DNA of 17,770 bases from UBA9865 sp035647835 (GTDB lineage: Bacteria > Bacillota > Dethiobacteria > Dethiobacterales > Dethiobacteraceae): assembly GCA_035647835.1 (NCBI GenBank), contig DASRMS010000133.1:1-17770 (forward strand), in the 5' to 3' direction. The notes beneath the pieces are model-generated. The model saw nothing but the letters and a program-made list of their open reading frames with translations. It had not been told where the DNA came from and searched no databases. Shown one piece after another: positions 6,474 through 13,364 of this stretch (positions within the stretch are counted from its first letter, which is position 1; each line of letters opens with the position of its first letter). The translations under genes and the position numbers were made by a program.

Positions 6474-7313
6474 ATGAATGCTATCAAACAGTTGCTAAAA
6501 CAAAAGAACTTTATGTTTACCCTTGGCCTCATCATCTGCGTAGCGTGGATTTTAGTAGCACTTTTTGCTTCATTATTGTCACCCTACGATCCAGTTAAAG
6601 ATCAAAATTTAGCAATACGCTTTAAACCGCCTAGCAGCGCTCACTATTTTGGTACAGACAGTTTAGGTCGTGATGTTTTCAGTCGTGTATTGTACGGCAG
6701 CCGCATCTCCCTGGCCGCTGGTTTGGTCACTGTGCTGATCTCCTTTTTTGTAGGTCTGCTCTTTGGTGGGATTGCCGGTTATGTGGGCGGGATTGTTGAT
6801 GATTTTATGATGCGCTTCAGCGAAATGGTGCAATCCTTCCCGCCGCTGATTCTAGCTATGGTCATTGCGGCAGCTTTAGGACCTAACATCACCAATTCCA
6901 TTATTGCCATGGCCATTATCTGGTGGCCAAACTATGCCCGGCTCACCAGAAGCATTGTGATCTCGGTAAAGGAGAATGACTATATCACGGCCAGCCGAGT
7001 GCTGGGGGCAACACATTTACGCATCTTGTACAAGGAAATCTTGCCTAACAGTCTTGGTTCACTGATTGTGATGTGCACGCTGGATCTTGGTAATGCCATA
7101 CTGATGTTTTCCGGACTTTCTTTTTTAGGCCTAGGTGTACAGCCCCCTGTTGCGGAATGGGGAGCGATGGTCAGCGATGGGGTGCTGACCTTTAATTACT
7201 GGTGGATTTCCACCTTCCCGGGACTGGCAATCTTTAGTGTCGCCATGGGCGCCAATTTTATCGGCGATGGTTTGCGAGATTACCTGGATCCCCGCATGCG
7301 CAGACAAATCTAA
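6474..7313 (+). CDS. oppC: Oligopeptide ABC transporter permease OppC
   Basis: This 279-residue inner-membrane permease is the partner of OppB. It has the N-terminal OppC_N helix (about 13-35) and the conserved FGTDSLGRDVFSR (59-71), a hallmark of OppC/DppC. The BPD_transp_1 helices follow, with the EAA coupling loop at about 170-200 (SRVLGA, then KEILPNSLG). Length is usual for DppC-type subunits. A GAGGAG ribosome site lies just before ATG 6474. Its C-terminus ends in the expected GDGLRDYLDPRMR. With it the operon holds a complete importer: OppA, B, C, D and F. Confidence 0.92.
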   Translation: MNAIKQLLKQKNFMFTLGLIICVAWILVALFASLLSPYDPVKDQNLAIRFKPPSSAHYFGTDSLGRDVFSRVLYGSRISLAAGLVTVLISFFVGLLFGGIAGYVGGIVDDFMMRFSEMVQSFPPLILAMVIAAALGPNITNSIIAMAIIWWPNYARLTRSIVISVKENDYITASRVLGATHLRILYKEILPNSLGSLIVMCTLDLGNAILMFSGLSFLGLGVQPPVAEWGAMVSDGVLTFNYWWISTFPGLAIFSVAMGANFIGDGLRDYLDPRMRRQI

Positions 7314-7344
7314 AACTTTGCGCCCAACTAAGGAGGTAAAGATA

Positions 7345-7686
7345 ATGAAAAAAGTAACTTTAGACAGTGTGCCCATCACGGGCTTGCCTTTATATGAAAT
7401 GCAGCAGCTTTTCCAGATTAATGAGCCCTGCAGTGAAATTAAAATCAGCTACATCACTCTCTTACCAGGTCAACGTGTACCGGAAAGCGGCACCGGTGTC
7501 CATGAGGAGGACGAATATTCCTACTTTATCGAAGGCGAAGTCTATACCGAAAGTGGTGACTATCAAGGCGTCTGCGGTAAAGGTGACGCCACGCTGATTC
7601 CTCAGGGTGAAGCGCACTGGTCAGAAAATCTCACAGATAAACCATGCCGGATTGTCTGTGTCCTCGTGAAAACACAAAAGAAGTGA
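7345..7686 (+). CDS. Small single-domain cupin protein
   Basis: This is a 113-residue protein with one cupin (double-stranded beta-helix) domain. Motif 1 is at about 51-65 (G-V-H53-E-E-D-E57, ending IEGE). Motif 2 is at about 80-92 (GDATLIPQGEA-H91-W). H53, E57 and H91 are probable metal ligands; the usual second His of motif 1 is replaced by an acidic residue. No signal peptide is seen. AGGAGG at 7331-7336 fixes ATG 7345. It lies 31 bases after oppC and 13 before the peptidase, so it is in the operon. Its activity cannot be read from the sequence: it may be an enzyme acting on the imported compound or a ligand sensor. Confidence 0.78.
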   Translation: MKKVTLDSVPITGLPLYEMQQLFQINEPCSEIKISYITLLPGQRVPESGTGVHEEDEYSYFIEGEVYTESGDYQGVCGKGDATLIPQGEAHWSENLTDKPCRIVCVLVKTQKK

Positions 7687-7699
7687 GCAGAGAGCGACG

Positions 7700-8770
7700 A
7701 TGAATAAACAACGAATTGAACGTGTGATCGCCACGATGCAGACTGCGGGTTTGCAGCAAATGATTGTTTCAGCCACCGCTGCTCTCTATTATTTAACAGG
7801 TTATTGGGTCGAGCCGCATGAGCGGATGATTGCTCTGTATCTTGATGCTGCCGGACAAGCAGTGCTTTTTGGCAATGAAATCTTTGGCTTACCCAGTACA
7901 CCTGCGCTGCCGCTTGTTTGTCACAAGGATAGTGATAACCCAGTCGCCGACTTAGCAAAACATGCTGCCCCGGGCAAACTAGGCATCGATAAATTCTGGT
8001 ACAGCAAGTTCCTGGTTGAGCTGTTGGAGCTGCGTCCCGATATCGTACCGGTGCATGGTTCTGCACCCATAGATCTAGCCCGCACCACTAAAGATGAAGC
8101 AGAAATTGCCCAAATGCGCCACAGCTCCTTGATTAACGATCAAGTGATAGCTGCCGTAATTGGCATGCTTCAGGAAGGTATCACAGAAAACCAGCTGGCA
8201 TCCCAGGTCAATCAGCAATTTCTCCAGCATGGTGCTGATAGTGAAGGTCCGCAACTGGTCTGCTTTGGTGCCAATGGCGCTGACCCCCACCACAGTGGTG
8301 ATCAGACCAAACTCCAACCAGGTGACAGCGTAACCTTTGATATTTTCACCCCCATTAATCGCTACTGGTGTGACATGACCAGAACAGTCTTTTACCAGAC
8401 GGTAAGTGATCGTCAGCGCCAGGTTTATGAACTAGTAAAACAAGCTAATGAAGCAGCGATTGCGGCCATTAAACCAGGCGTGCTGCTTTCTACTATCGAC
8501 CAGACAGCGCGGGAGATTATCATCCAAGGCGGCTTTGCCCCGTATTTTACCCACCGTTTAGGTCACGGGATTGGCCTGGAATGCCATGAACCACCCGATG
8601 TAAGTCTGGCCTCTGAGATCCCGCTGACACCAGGGATGATCTTCTCTGTTGAACCAGGCATTTATCTGCCCGATGAGTTTGGTGTGAGAATTGAAGATTT
8701 AGTCTTAGTCACCGCAGCTGGCTGTGAAGTGCTTAATCATTACTCCAAAGAGCTGCAAGTAATTAAATAA
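7700..8770 (+). CDS. M24 family metallopeptidase (Xaa-Pro aminopeptidase/dipeptidase type)
   Basis: This 356-residue cytoplasmic enzyme probably cleaves Xaa-Pro bonds of imported peptides. The N-terminal creatinase-like domain (about 1-125) includes YYLTGYW. The C-terminal pita-bread domain carries the full set of five dinuclear metal ligands: D214, D225 (D-x10-D), H289 in GHGIGLECHEPP, E318 in SVEPGIY, and E332 in RIEDLVLV. Length matches the PepQ/YpdF group. The ribosome site is weak (GAGAG). It lies 13 bases after the cupin gene and ends the operon before a strong terminator. Creatinase-like hydrolases share the fold, so the exact substrate is inferred from the peptide transporter upstream. 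Confidence 0.88.
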   Translation: MNKQRIERVIATMQTAGLQQMIVSATAALYYLTGYWVEPHERMIALYLDAAGQAVLFGNEIFGLPSTPALPLVCHKDSDNPVADLAKHAAPGKLGIDKFWYSKFLVELLELRPDIVPVHGSAPIDLARTTKDEAEIAQMRHSSLINDQVIAAVIGMLQEGITENQLASQVNQQFLQHGADSEGPQLVCFGANGADPHHSGDQTKLQPGDSVTFDIFTPINRYWCDMTRTVFYQTVSDRQRQVYELVKQANEAAIAAIKPGVLLSTIDQTAREIIIQGGFAPYFTHRLGHGIGLECHEPPDVSLASEIPLTPGMIFSVEPGIYLPDEFGVRIEDLVLVTAAGCEVLNHYSKELQVIK

Positions 8771-8778
8771 GCCCAGAC

Positions 8779-8810
8779 AAAAGCTCCAGCAGGAAATTGC
8801 TGGAGCTTTT
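8779..8810 (+). terminator. Rho-independent terminator of the opp operon
   Basis: A 13-base perfect stem (8779-8791 with 8798-8810, core AGCTCCAGCA/TGCTGGAGCT) with a GGAAAT loop, ending in TTTT, starts 8 bases after the peptidase stop. The AAAA at its other end means it could also act weakly on the minus strand. Confidence 0.85.
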
Positions 8811-8896
8811 ATGTAGTTAATTTAACAAATTATCCTGACCAATTAGACAGGAAAATAGTTTTATAAGTAGAAAAAAGTAGAGAGAGCCGCAGACAG

Positions 8897-8932
8897 CTAG
8901 CGGTATTTTCAGAAGAGATTTTAAACCGCTAG
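8897..8932. promoter_or_regulatory. Inverted repeat in the leader of the vanY-like gene
   Basis: CTAGCGGT (8897-8904) and ACCGCTAG (8925-8932) form a perfect 8-base dyad with a 20-base centre. It ends directly before the AGGAGG ribosome site (8933-8938) of the carboxypeptidase gene. It could be an operator for a dimeric regulator or an mRNA hairpin that leaves the ribosome site exposed. No clear promoter was identified in 8811-8896. Confidence 0.45.
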
Positions 8933-8947
8933 AGGAGGAGTTTAGCG

Positions 8948-9799
8948 ATGAAACGACAGCAGCGAGCTAGCAGCAGAAAAGCTCCCAGAAGAAATAGAAG
9001 CCTAACCTTGCTCATCACATTACTGGCGGTGGTGATTTTGACAGGTTATTGTTACCGCGATACCCTTTATGCTTATTGGGATGCCGATGTCCCGCCGGTA
9101 GATGCCCCTGTGGAGGAGCCGCCCAGCGGCACCCCCGCTGATACTGAACCACCGGCTGCCGAGGAACCACCGCCTGTGGAGAAGACTTCCGTATATCCTC
9201 CCGCACCAGGAGAAATCCTCCAGTTAGCAAACGGCAATGACCTGTTAGCACTGGTCACAAAAGAGACAAGCTTAGGACAGTATAAGCCGACTGATCTGGT
9301 GACAGTGCCAGCTGAAATGCGCTTATATGATGTGGAGTACCAGCTGCGTGCCGAAGCTTATCAGCAGCTGCGCGCCATGTGGGAAGACGCCGGCGCCGCA
9401 GGCGTTGATTTCTTCGTCAATTCCGCATACCGCAGCTATGCTACCCAGAAACGTCTGTTTAACAACTACGCTGCTAAACACGGTGAAGCTGAAGCTAACA
9501 AATTTAGTGCCCGCCCCGGTCAGTCTGAACATCAACTAGGCACTACCGTTGATGTAGGTATTGCTGGTCATGTGCTGACCAATTCCTTTGGCGGTACCAC
9601 ACCTGGCAGGTGGCTGGTAGAAAACGCCCATCGCTACGGCTTTGTGCTGAGTTATCCCAAAAACAGCAGCGAGATCACTGGCTACATCTACGAACCATGG
9701 CATTTCCGCTACATCGGCGTAGACATGGCGGCAGCCTGGAGGGAGTCTGGCCAGATTCTCTGTCAATATTTAGCCCAGCAACCGCAACAATGGCAGTAA
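8948..9799 (+). CDS. vanY: VanY-type D-alanyl-D-alanine carboxypeptidase (peptidase M15B), membrane-anchored
   Basis: This 283-residue cell-wall enzyme would remove the terminal D-Ala from peptidoglycan stem peptides. It has a basic N-terminus (about 1-18), one membrane anchor or uncleaved signal (about 19-37), then a Pro/Glu-rich spacer (about 48-82) that would carry the domain through the wall. The catalytic domain covers about 90-275. The zinc site is visible: H195 and D202 in SEHQLGTTVDVG, and H252 in EPWH, with E249 as the general base. NSAYRSYATQKRLF is the usual substrate-side motif. AGGAGG at 8933-8938 supports ATG 8948. It stands alone between two terminators, with no vanR/S or vanH/A/X, so a housekeeping wall role is likelier than glycopeptide resistance. 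Confidence 0.88.
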   Translation: MKRQQRASSRKAPRRNRSLTLLITLLAVVILTGYCYRDTLYAYWDADVPPVDAPVEEPPSGTPADTEPPAAEEPPPVEKTSVYPPAPGEILQLANGNDLLALVTKETSLGQYKPTDLVTVPAEMRLYDVEYQLRAEAYQQLRAMWEDAGAAGVDFFVNSAYRSYATQKRLFNNYAAKHGEAEANKFSARPGQSEHQLGTTVDVGIAGHVLTNSFGGTTPGRWLVENAHRYGFVLSYPKNSSEITGYIYEPWHFRYIGVDMAAAWRESGQILCQYLAQQPQQWQ

Positions 9800-9841
9800 G
9801 ACATTGAGCTCGCTAAAATTTAGTAAAAAGCAGATAGACTA

Positions 9842-9875
9842 ACAAAAAAGGAAGTATTTTCACTTCCTTTTTTGT
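9842..9875. terminator. Bidirectional terminator between vanY-like and old yellow enzyme genes
   Basis: A 14-base perfect stem (9842-9855 with 9862-9875) has six A on one side and six T on the other, around GGAAGT/ACTTCC with an ATTTTC loop. It lies between two convergent genes and has a T tract in either direction, so it can end both transcripts. Confidence 0.85.
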
Positions 9876-9885
9876 TTGCAGCAAT

Positions 9886-10869
9886 TTAGTTAACTGTTCC
9901 CGCCAGAGCCTTTTGAGCCCACAGGGAATCCTGCATGATTGCTCTGCCCACTCCGATTAAATCAGCAGCACCACGTGCTAATAAATCATCTGCTTCTTGA
10001 CGCGAAGTGATCCCCCCGGTTAAAATGACCGGCAGATCCACTGCCTGCTTAATAGCACTGGAAACATCAGCAAAGTAGCCGGGTTCACGGGAAGTGCTTT
10101 TCATGTAACCAAAGATCCCGCCTGAGATATCAAGCAGATCTACTCCCGCCTCAGCAAACGCCTGTGCCGCAATGACACTATCTTCAATTGTGCTGCCACC
10201 ATCTTGATAATCACAGCCGCCTAACCGCAGCATCAGGGGGAAACTTTCCCCAACTGCTTCACGAACCGCCTTGATAATATCTAGATGCAGTCGGATTCTA
10301 CCGTGAAGATCGCCGCCATACTCATCAGTTCTGTGGTTAGTCAGCGGAGAATAAAACTGGTTTAATAAGAAACCATGTGCAGCATGAATTTCTACCGCAT
10401 CAAAACCAGCTTTTTGCACACGTCCGGCTGCCGCTTGAAATTGGGCAATCACTTTTTCAATCTGCCCCACAGTAAGCGCCTCTGGTATCCTTTGCTTGTT
10501 AGGGTGGGCGACAGCAGAAGGTCCCATAACTTCGTCAGCAATGCCGGTACTGCCTGCATGGTTAATTTGTACAGCAGCCTTAGCCTCATTAGCATGGATC
10601 GCACTTGCTAGCTGCTCTAAACCAGGGATGTCACGATCACTGGACACAGACATTTGTCGCTTACTGGCCTTCCCAGCTACAGCTACATAACTATGCTCGA
10701 TAATCACCAGGGAAATATATCCCCCTTGTGTTTTATCCTGATAATATTCCAATATCCCTTTGGTAATCTTTCCCTCATCATCTGCTTTGGCTGTAGCCAT
10801 CGGCGGCATCACCAGCCGGTTATGTAAATGAAGTTTACAGCTCACCAATGGCGTATCAAGTTGTGTCAT
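9886..10869 (-). CDS. Old yellow enzyme family NADH:flavin oxidoreductase (FMN-dependent ene-reductase)
   Basis: This is a 327-residue TIM-barrel flavoprotein that would reduce activated C=C bonds with NAD(P)H. The barrel starts with a conserved HNRLVMPPMAT (16-26). QINHAG is at 101-106. The substrate-binding pair is H162 and H165 in EIHAAHGFLLNQF, followed by SPLTNHRTDEYGG and the arginine at 191. FMN phosphate binding is near the C-terminus (TGGIT, then GVGRAIMQD). It stops after the barrel, so it lacks the Fe-S and FAD domains of 2,4-dienoyl-CoA reductase-type members. GGAGG lies 7 bases before ATG 10869. It has its own promoter at 10901-10909. The physiological substrate is unknown. Confidence 0.9.
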   Translation of the reverse strand: MTQLDTPLVSCKLHLHNRLVMPPMATAKADDEGKITKGILEYYQDKTQGGYISLVIIEHSYVAVAGKASKRQMSVSSDRDIPGLEQLASAIHANEAKAAVQINHAGSTGIADEVMGPSAVAHPNKQRIPEALTVGQIEKVIAQFQAAAGRVQKAGFDAVEIHAAHGFLLNQFYSPLTNHRTDEYGGDLHGRIRLHLDIIKAVREAVGESFPLMLRLGGCDYQDGGSTIEDSVIAAQAFAEAGVDLLDISGGIFGYMKSTSREPGYFADVSSAIKQAVDLPVILTGGITSRQEADDLLARGAADLIGVGRAIMQDSLWAQKALAGTVN

Positions 10870-10900
10870 CTTTTATCCTCCCATCAATAAATCTAAGTCT

Positions 10901-10909
10901 ATTATAGCA
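10901..10909 (-). promoter_or_regulatory. Extended -10 promoter of the old yellow enzyme gene
   Basis: On the minus strand TATAAT (10906-10901) is preceded by TG plus one base (TGCTATAAT), a perfect extended -10 element. The -35 region is poor. It lies about 30 bases upstream of the start codon. Confidence 0.6.
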
Positions 10910-11013
10910 AAGTAGTCATCAGGATACTAATCATTGTAAACTAATTAATTCTGTACTCTGCAGTATGTATTAACTATGAAAAATGGTAACACTACTAGCA
11001 GGAGTTGATGCCG

Positions 11014-11481
11014 ATGATACCAATACCGGAATTTTACATTTACCCTATCTATACCGGAATTTTAGCCCTAACCTTAATTGCCCTGCTGCCACGTGAGGAA
11101 ATTAAACGTCTTGTAATCTACGGCATAGTTTTTGGCGCTGTAACTGATGTCGCAATTATCGGTGTCATCAGCAACCTGCTAAAGGTGGGAGGACATATTA
11201 GCTATTATCCGTTTGGGGCATTGGGCGTTGCTTTCTTTCCACCATTAGCCTGGGGTATCTGGTTTATCCTGTTTTTCTACTTCCTGCCTACAGATCTGCC
11301 GTGGGTGGTGATTTATGTTTTTGCTGCCGTCGGTACATCCGTTTTGTTTTCTAATGTCCTGGTAAACATGCAGATCTTTGTTTGGAACTATGGCCGCATT
11401 TTAGTCCCCTTTCTAATTTATGGTTTATGGTTCAGCTTTGCCGCCTGGGCTTATAAGCGTCTTACAAAGCATCATGCCTAG
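11014..11481 (+). CDS. Uncharacterised multi-pass membrane protein
   Basis: This is a 155-residue, very hydrophobic protein with about five membrane segments (roughly 9-25, 32-57, 67-93, 95-117, 127-147) and a short basic C-terminus (KRLTKHH). A polar PREEIKR loop separates the first two segments, and Pro and aromatic residues are frequent in the third (FFPPLAWGIW). I do not recognise a characterised family; small integral membrane proteins of this shape are common in Bacillota. The start is chosen as ATG 11014, because AGGAG at 11000-11004 is 9 bases upstream; the in-frame TTG 11005 and ATG 11008 are too close to it. It is a single-gene unit. Confidence 0.68.
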   Translation: MIPIPEFYIYPIYTGILALTLIALLPREEIKRLVIYGIVFGAVTDVAIIGVISNLLKVGGHISYYPFGALGVAFFPPLAWGIWFILFFYFLPTDLPWVVIYVFAAVGTSVLFSNVLVNMQIFVWNYGRILVPFLIYGLWFSFAAWAYKRLTKHHA

Positions 11482-11515
11482 TCTGCTTTAATACAGCTAC
11501 ATATCCCTCTACATC

Positions 11516-11550
11516 ACAACACGGGTAACAGCTACTCGTGTTGTTATTTA
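11516..11550 (+). terminator. Probable terminator after the membrane protein gene
   Basis: ACAACACGGGTA (11516-11527) pairs with TACTCGTGTTGT (11533-11544), 12 pairs with one G-U and a 5-base loop. The tail TATTTA is only moderately T-rich, so termination may be partial. Confidence 0.55.
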
Positions 11551-11575
11551 TCTGCTGAAAAAAATGCAGGAAAGC

Positions 11576-11604
11576 TAAACAAATTGCCGAACTGTAACTA
11601 TAAT
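11576..11604 (+). promoter_or_regulatory. Sigma-A promoter of the NRDE gene
   Basis: TAAACA (11576-11581) and a perfect TATAAT (11599-11604) are 17 bases apart, 26 bases before the ATG at 11630. Confidence 0.6.
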
Positions 11605-11629
11605 AAATCTCAAGATGTGAGGAGTTAAT

Positions 11630-12391
11630 ATGTGCCTAGTAGTATTTGCCTATCAACAACATCCTAACTACAAACTAATCCTTGCCGCTAATCGTGATGA
11701 GTTCTACAACCGTCCTACAGCTCGTGCTACTTTTTGGGCCGATTGTCCTGATCTACTGGCCGGTCGTGATTTACAAGCCGGCGGCACCTGGCTTGGTGTT
11801 ACCAAAAGCGGCCGTTTTGCCGCCCTCACCAACTACCGGGAACCCGCTTGGGAAGTTACCAACCGCAGGTCACGCGGCGATGTGGTGCGTAACTACCTCT
11901 GCAACCAAATCACTCCTGCCGAATATGCAGAACTACTGCGTCAAACTGGTACAGAATATAATGTTTTTAATGTGATCTTTGGCGATGTAAACTCGTTATG
12001 GTATTACTCCAATGTGACGGGTGAGCCGCTACTGTTAACCCCTGGTCTTTACGGTCTCTGCAACCACCTGATTGATACACCCTGGCCAAAAGTGGCGCGC
12101 AGCAAAAGCCAACTGGCACAATCACTTAATTCTACCCCACTAAACAAAGATCAGCTCCTAGCTCTGCTGAAGAATAAAAAGCCTGTACCTGACCATGAAC
12201 TGCCAGACACAGGCGTTGGTTTAGAATGGGAACGCATTCTTTCTCCAGTCTTCGTAGAGTCCGAGACATACGGTACCCGCTGCTCAACCATTCTAACTAT
12301 AGATGAAGCAGGTTCCCTAGATTTTCTAGAACGTACCTACATCACACATTCCCCTGTATATGAAGACGTATCGTTTTCCTTTAAAGTATAA
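11630..12391 (+). CDS. NRDE/TANGO2 family protein
   Basis: This is a 253-residue protein of the NRDE family (PF05742), named for the motif seen here as A-N21-R-D-E24. Other family features are the Met-Cys start, GRDLQAGGTWLGVTKSGRFAALTNYR (begins near residue 45), the middle NVIFGD segment, and the late GTRCSTILTI. Length is normal. It has no signal peptide or membrane segment. The function is not firmly known: the animal homologue TANGO2 is tied to lipid or heme metabolism, and Cys2 together with the fold has suggested an N-terminal-nucleophile hydrolase. A GAGGAG ribosome site precedes ATG 11630. It converges on the pseudopilin gene with only five bases between the stops and no terminator. 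Confidence 0.88.
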   Translation: MCLVVFAYQQHPNYKLILAANRDEFYNRPTARATFWADCPDLLAGRDLQAGGTWLGVTKSGRFAALTNYREPAWEVTNRRSRGDVVRNYLCNQITPAEYAELLRQTGTEYNVFNVIFGDVNSLWYYSNVTGEPLLLTPGLYGLCNHLIDTPWPKVARSKSQLAQSLNSTPLNKDQLLALLKNKKPVPDHELPDTGVGLEWERILSPVFVESETYGTRCSTILTIDEAGSLDFLERTYITHSPVYEDVSFSFKV

Positions 12392-12396
12392 CCAAA

Positions 12397-12735
12397 TTAC
12401 TTTGCTATCCATTGCCCATCCTCAAGTTGATATGTGCTGCTGTTAGGAGAGATGGGCCACTCTAGCAAATAGTCATTAATAAGTTCAGCTTGCAGCTCTA
12501 AAGTATCCATTTTTTGTGGATCATTTGCTTCATCTGCTAATAACCATTGTAATGTAGCACTGTTGAGAATCCTGATATTCGCTTCATCAACCCGGTCACG
12601 CACCAGCTGCAGTGTTGCATTATAAAACGGTGCCGCCAGAGCAATTATCAGGATAATAATTACTAGTACTAGCATAAGTTCTAGGTAAAAGCGATTGTTG
12701 TTAGAAAAGGGGATCTCACTTTTTGCTTTGGGCAT
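12397..12735 (-). CDS. Prepilin-like (pseudopilin) protein with a degenerate N-terminal motif
   Basis: This is a 112-residue protein built like a type IV/type II pseudopilin: a 15-residue polar leader, a long hydrophobic helix (about 18-37), then a short globular part. Around the helix start it reads NNRFYLELMLVLVII, where a canonical prepilin has G-FTLIELMVV. The helix glutamate (E19) is present, but no Gly stands at the -1 position, so cleavage by prepilin peptidase is doubtful. The globular part ends SPNSSTYQLEDGQW, like the ends of ComGC/GspG-type pilins. Ribosome site GGAG lies about 9 bases before ATG 12735. It is separate from the other prepilin genes and has its own promoter (12776-12804). 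No terminator is seen. Confidence 0.65.
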   Translation of the reverse strand: MPKAKSEIPFSNNNRFYLELMLVLVIIILIIALAAPFYNATLQLVRDRVDEANIRILNSATLQWLLADEANDPQKMDTLELQAELINDYLLEWPISPNSSTYQLEDGQWIAK

Positions 12736-12775
12736 GATGTACCACTCCGCAGTATTTGCTGATCATTCTATTGGC

Positions 12776-12804
12776 AGAATACCATAAGTACCTTAAAATG
12801 GCAA
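12776..12804 (-). promoter_or_regulatory. Promoter of the orphan pseudopilin gene
   Basis: On the minus strand TTGCCA (12804-12799) and TATTCT (12781-12776) are 17 bases apart, and the -10 is preceded by TGG, an extended -10. It lies 40 bases before the start codon. Confidence 0.6.
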
Positions 12805-12893
12805 TATATTTGTTAGTTCGACAAAGCTGTAAATAGGAAATAAGTCCTAGCAGAATAAAGACTATTGTTTGATTACTGTACACCTAAAAGCTT

Positions 12894-12901
12894 GTTATAA
12901 T
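12894..12901 (+). promoter_or_regulatory. Extended -10 promoter of the tadE-tadG unit
   Basis: TG-T-TATAAT spans 12894-12901, 40 bases upstream of the GTG start of the TadE-like gene. A weak -35 (TTACTG, 12873-12878) is 17 bases upstream. It is divergent from the pseudopilin promoter at 12776-12804. Confidence 0.55.
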
Positions 12902-12940
12902 TACAATAAGTAATATTGTATAGTTTTGAGGTGCAAGATT

Positions 12941-13363
12941 GTGGGTAAGTTTTTAAAAAAATTATTCCAAAAGCAACAAGGACAAGCCATAACAGAGATG
13001 GCTCTTACACTGCCTATCTTATTATTAATCCTGCTGGGAATTATCCAGTTTGGCTTTATTTTTAATGGACAAATTGCTGTAGCCAGTGCAGCACGAGAAG
13101 GAGCACGTTTGGCTGCGGTAGGTGCGCAAGATGCCGAGATTACCGCTACAGTGCAAAGCACGCTTGCCGGGATAGCTTTATTAGACAACCAGAGTACTAA
13201 TGTTACACCTTCCGGTACCCGAATATTTGGCCAGCAGGTGACGGTAGAAGTGGCTGCCAGTACCAACATTGTTGTTCCCTTTTTCAATTTAGTTCTCGGA
13301 GAAAATTTTAACCACACCTCCAGTGCCACCATGAGGGTTGAGTTTGTGCAGGGAGGCTCTTAA
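12941..13363 (+). CDS. tadE: TadE-like pilus assembly / pseudopilin protein
   Basis: This 140-residue protein has the TadE-like signature (PF07811): KQQGQAITEMALTLPILLL at residues 11-29. The conserved Glu is E19, followed by one membrane helix (to about 40) and the AAREGARLAAVG segment. In the Tad system such proteins are minor pseudopilins processed by a dedicated prepilin peptidase and exposed outside the membrane. I chose the GTG at 12941: GAGGTG at 12928-12933 is a ribosome site 7 bases before it, while the in-frame TTG at 12926 overlaps that site. It is followed one base later by the TadG-like gene. No Flp pilin, CpaF ATPase or TadB/C is nearby, so it must use components encoded elsewhere. 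Confidence 0.82.
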   Translation: MGKFLKKLFQKQQGQAITEMALTLPILLLILLGIIQFGFIFNGQIAVASAAREGARLAAVGAQDAEITATVQSTLAGIALLDNQSTNVTPSGTRIFGQQVTVEVAASTNIVVPFFNLVLGENFNHTSSATMRVEFVQGGS

Positions 13364-13364
13364 A

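Noticed and set aside
7602..8066. A 154-residue minus-strand ORF
   Set aside because: It is antisense to the cupin and M24 peptidase genes, which have clear motifs; its translation is low-complexity and unlike any family I know.
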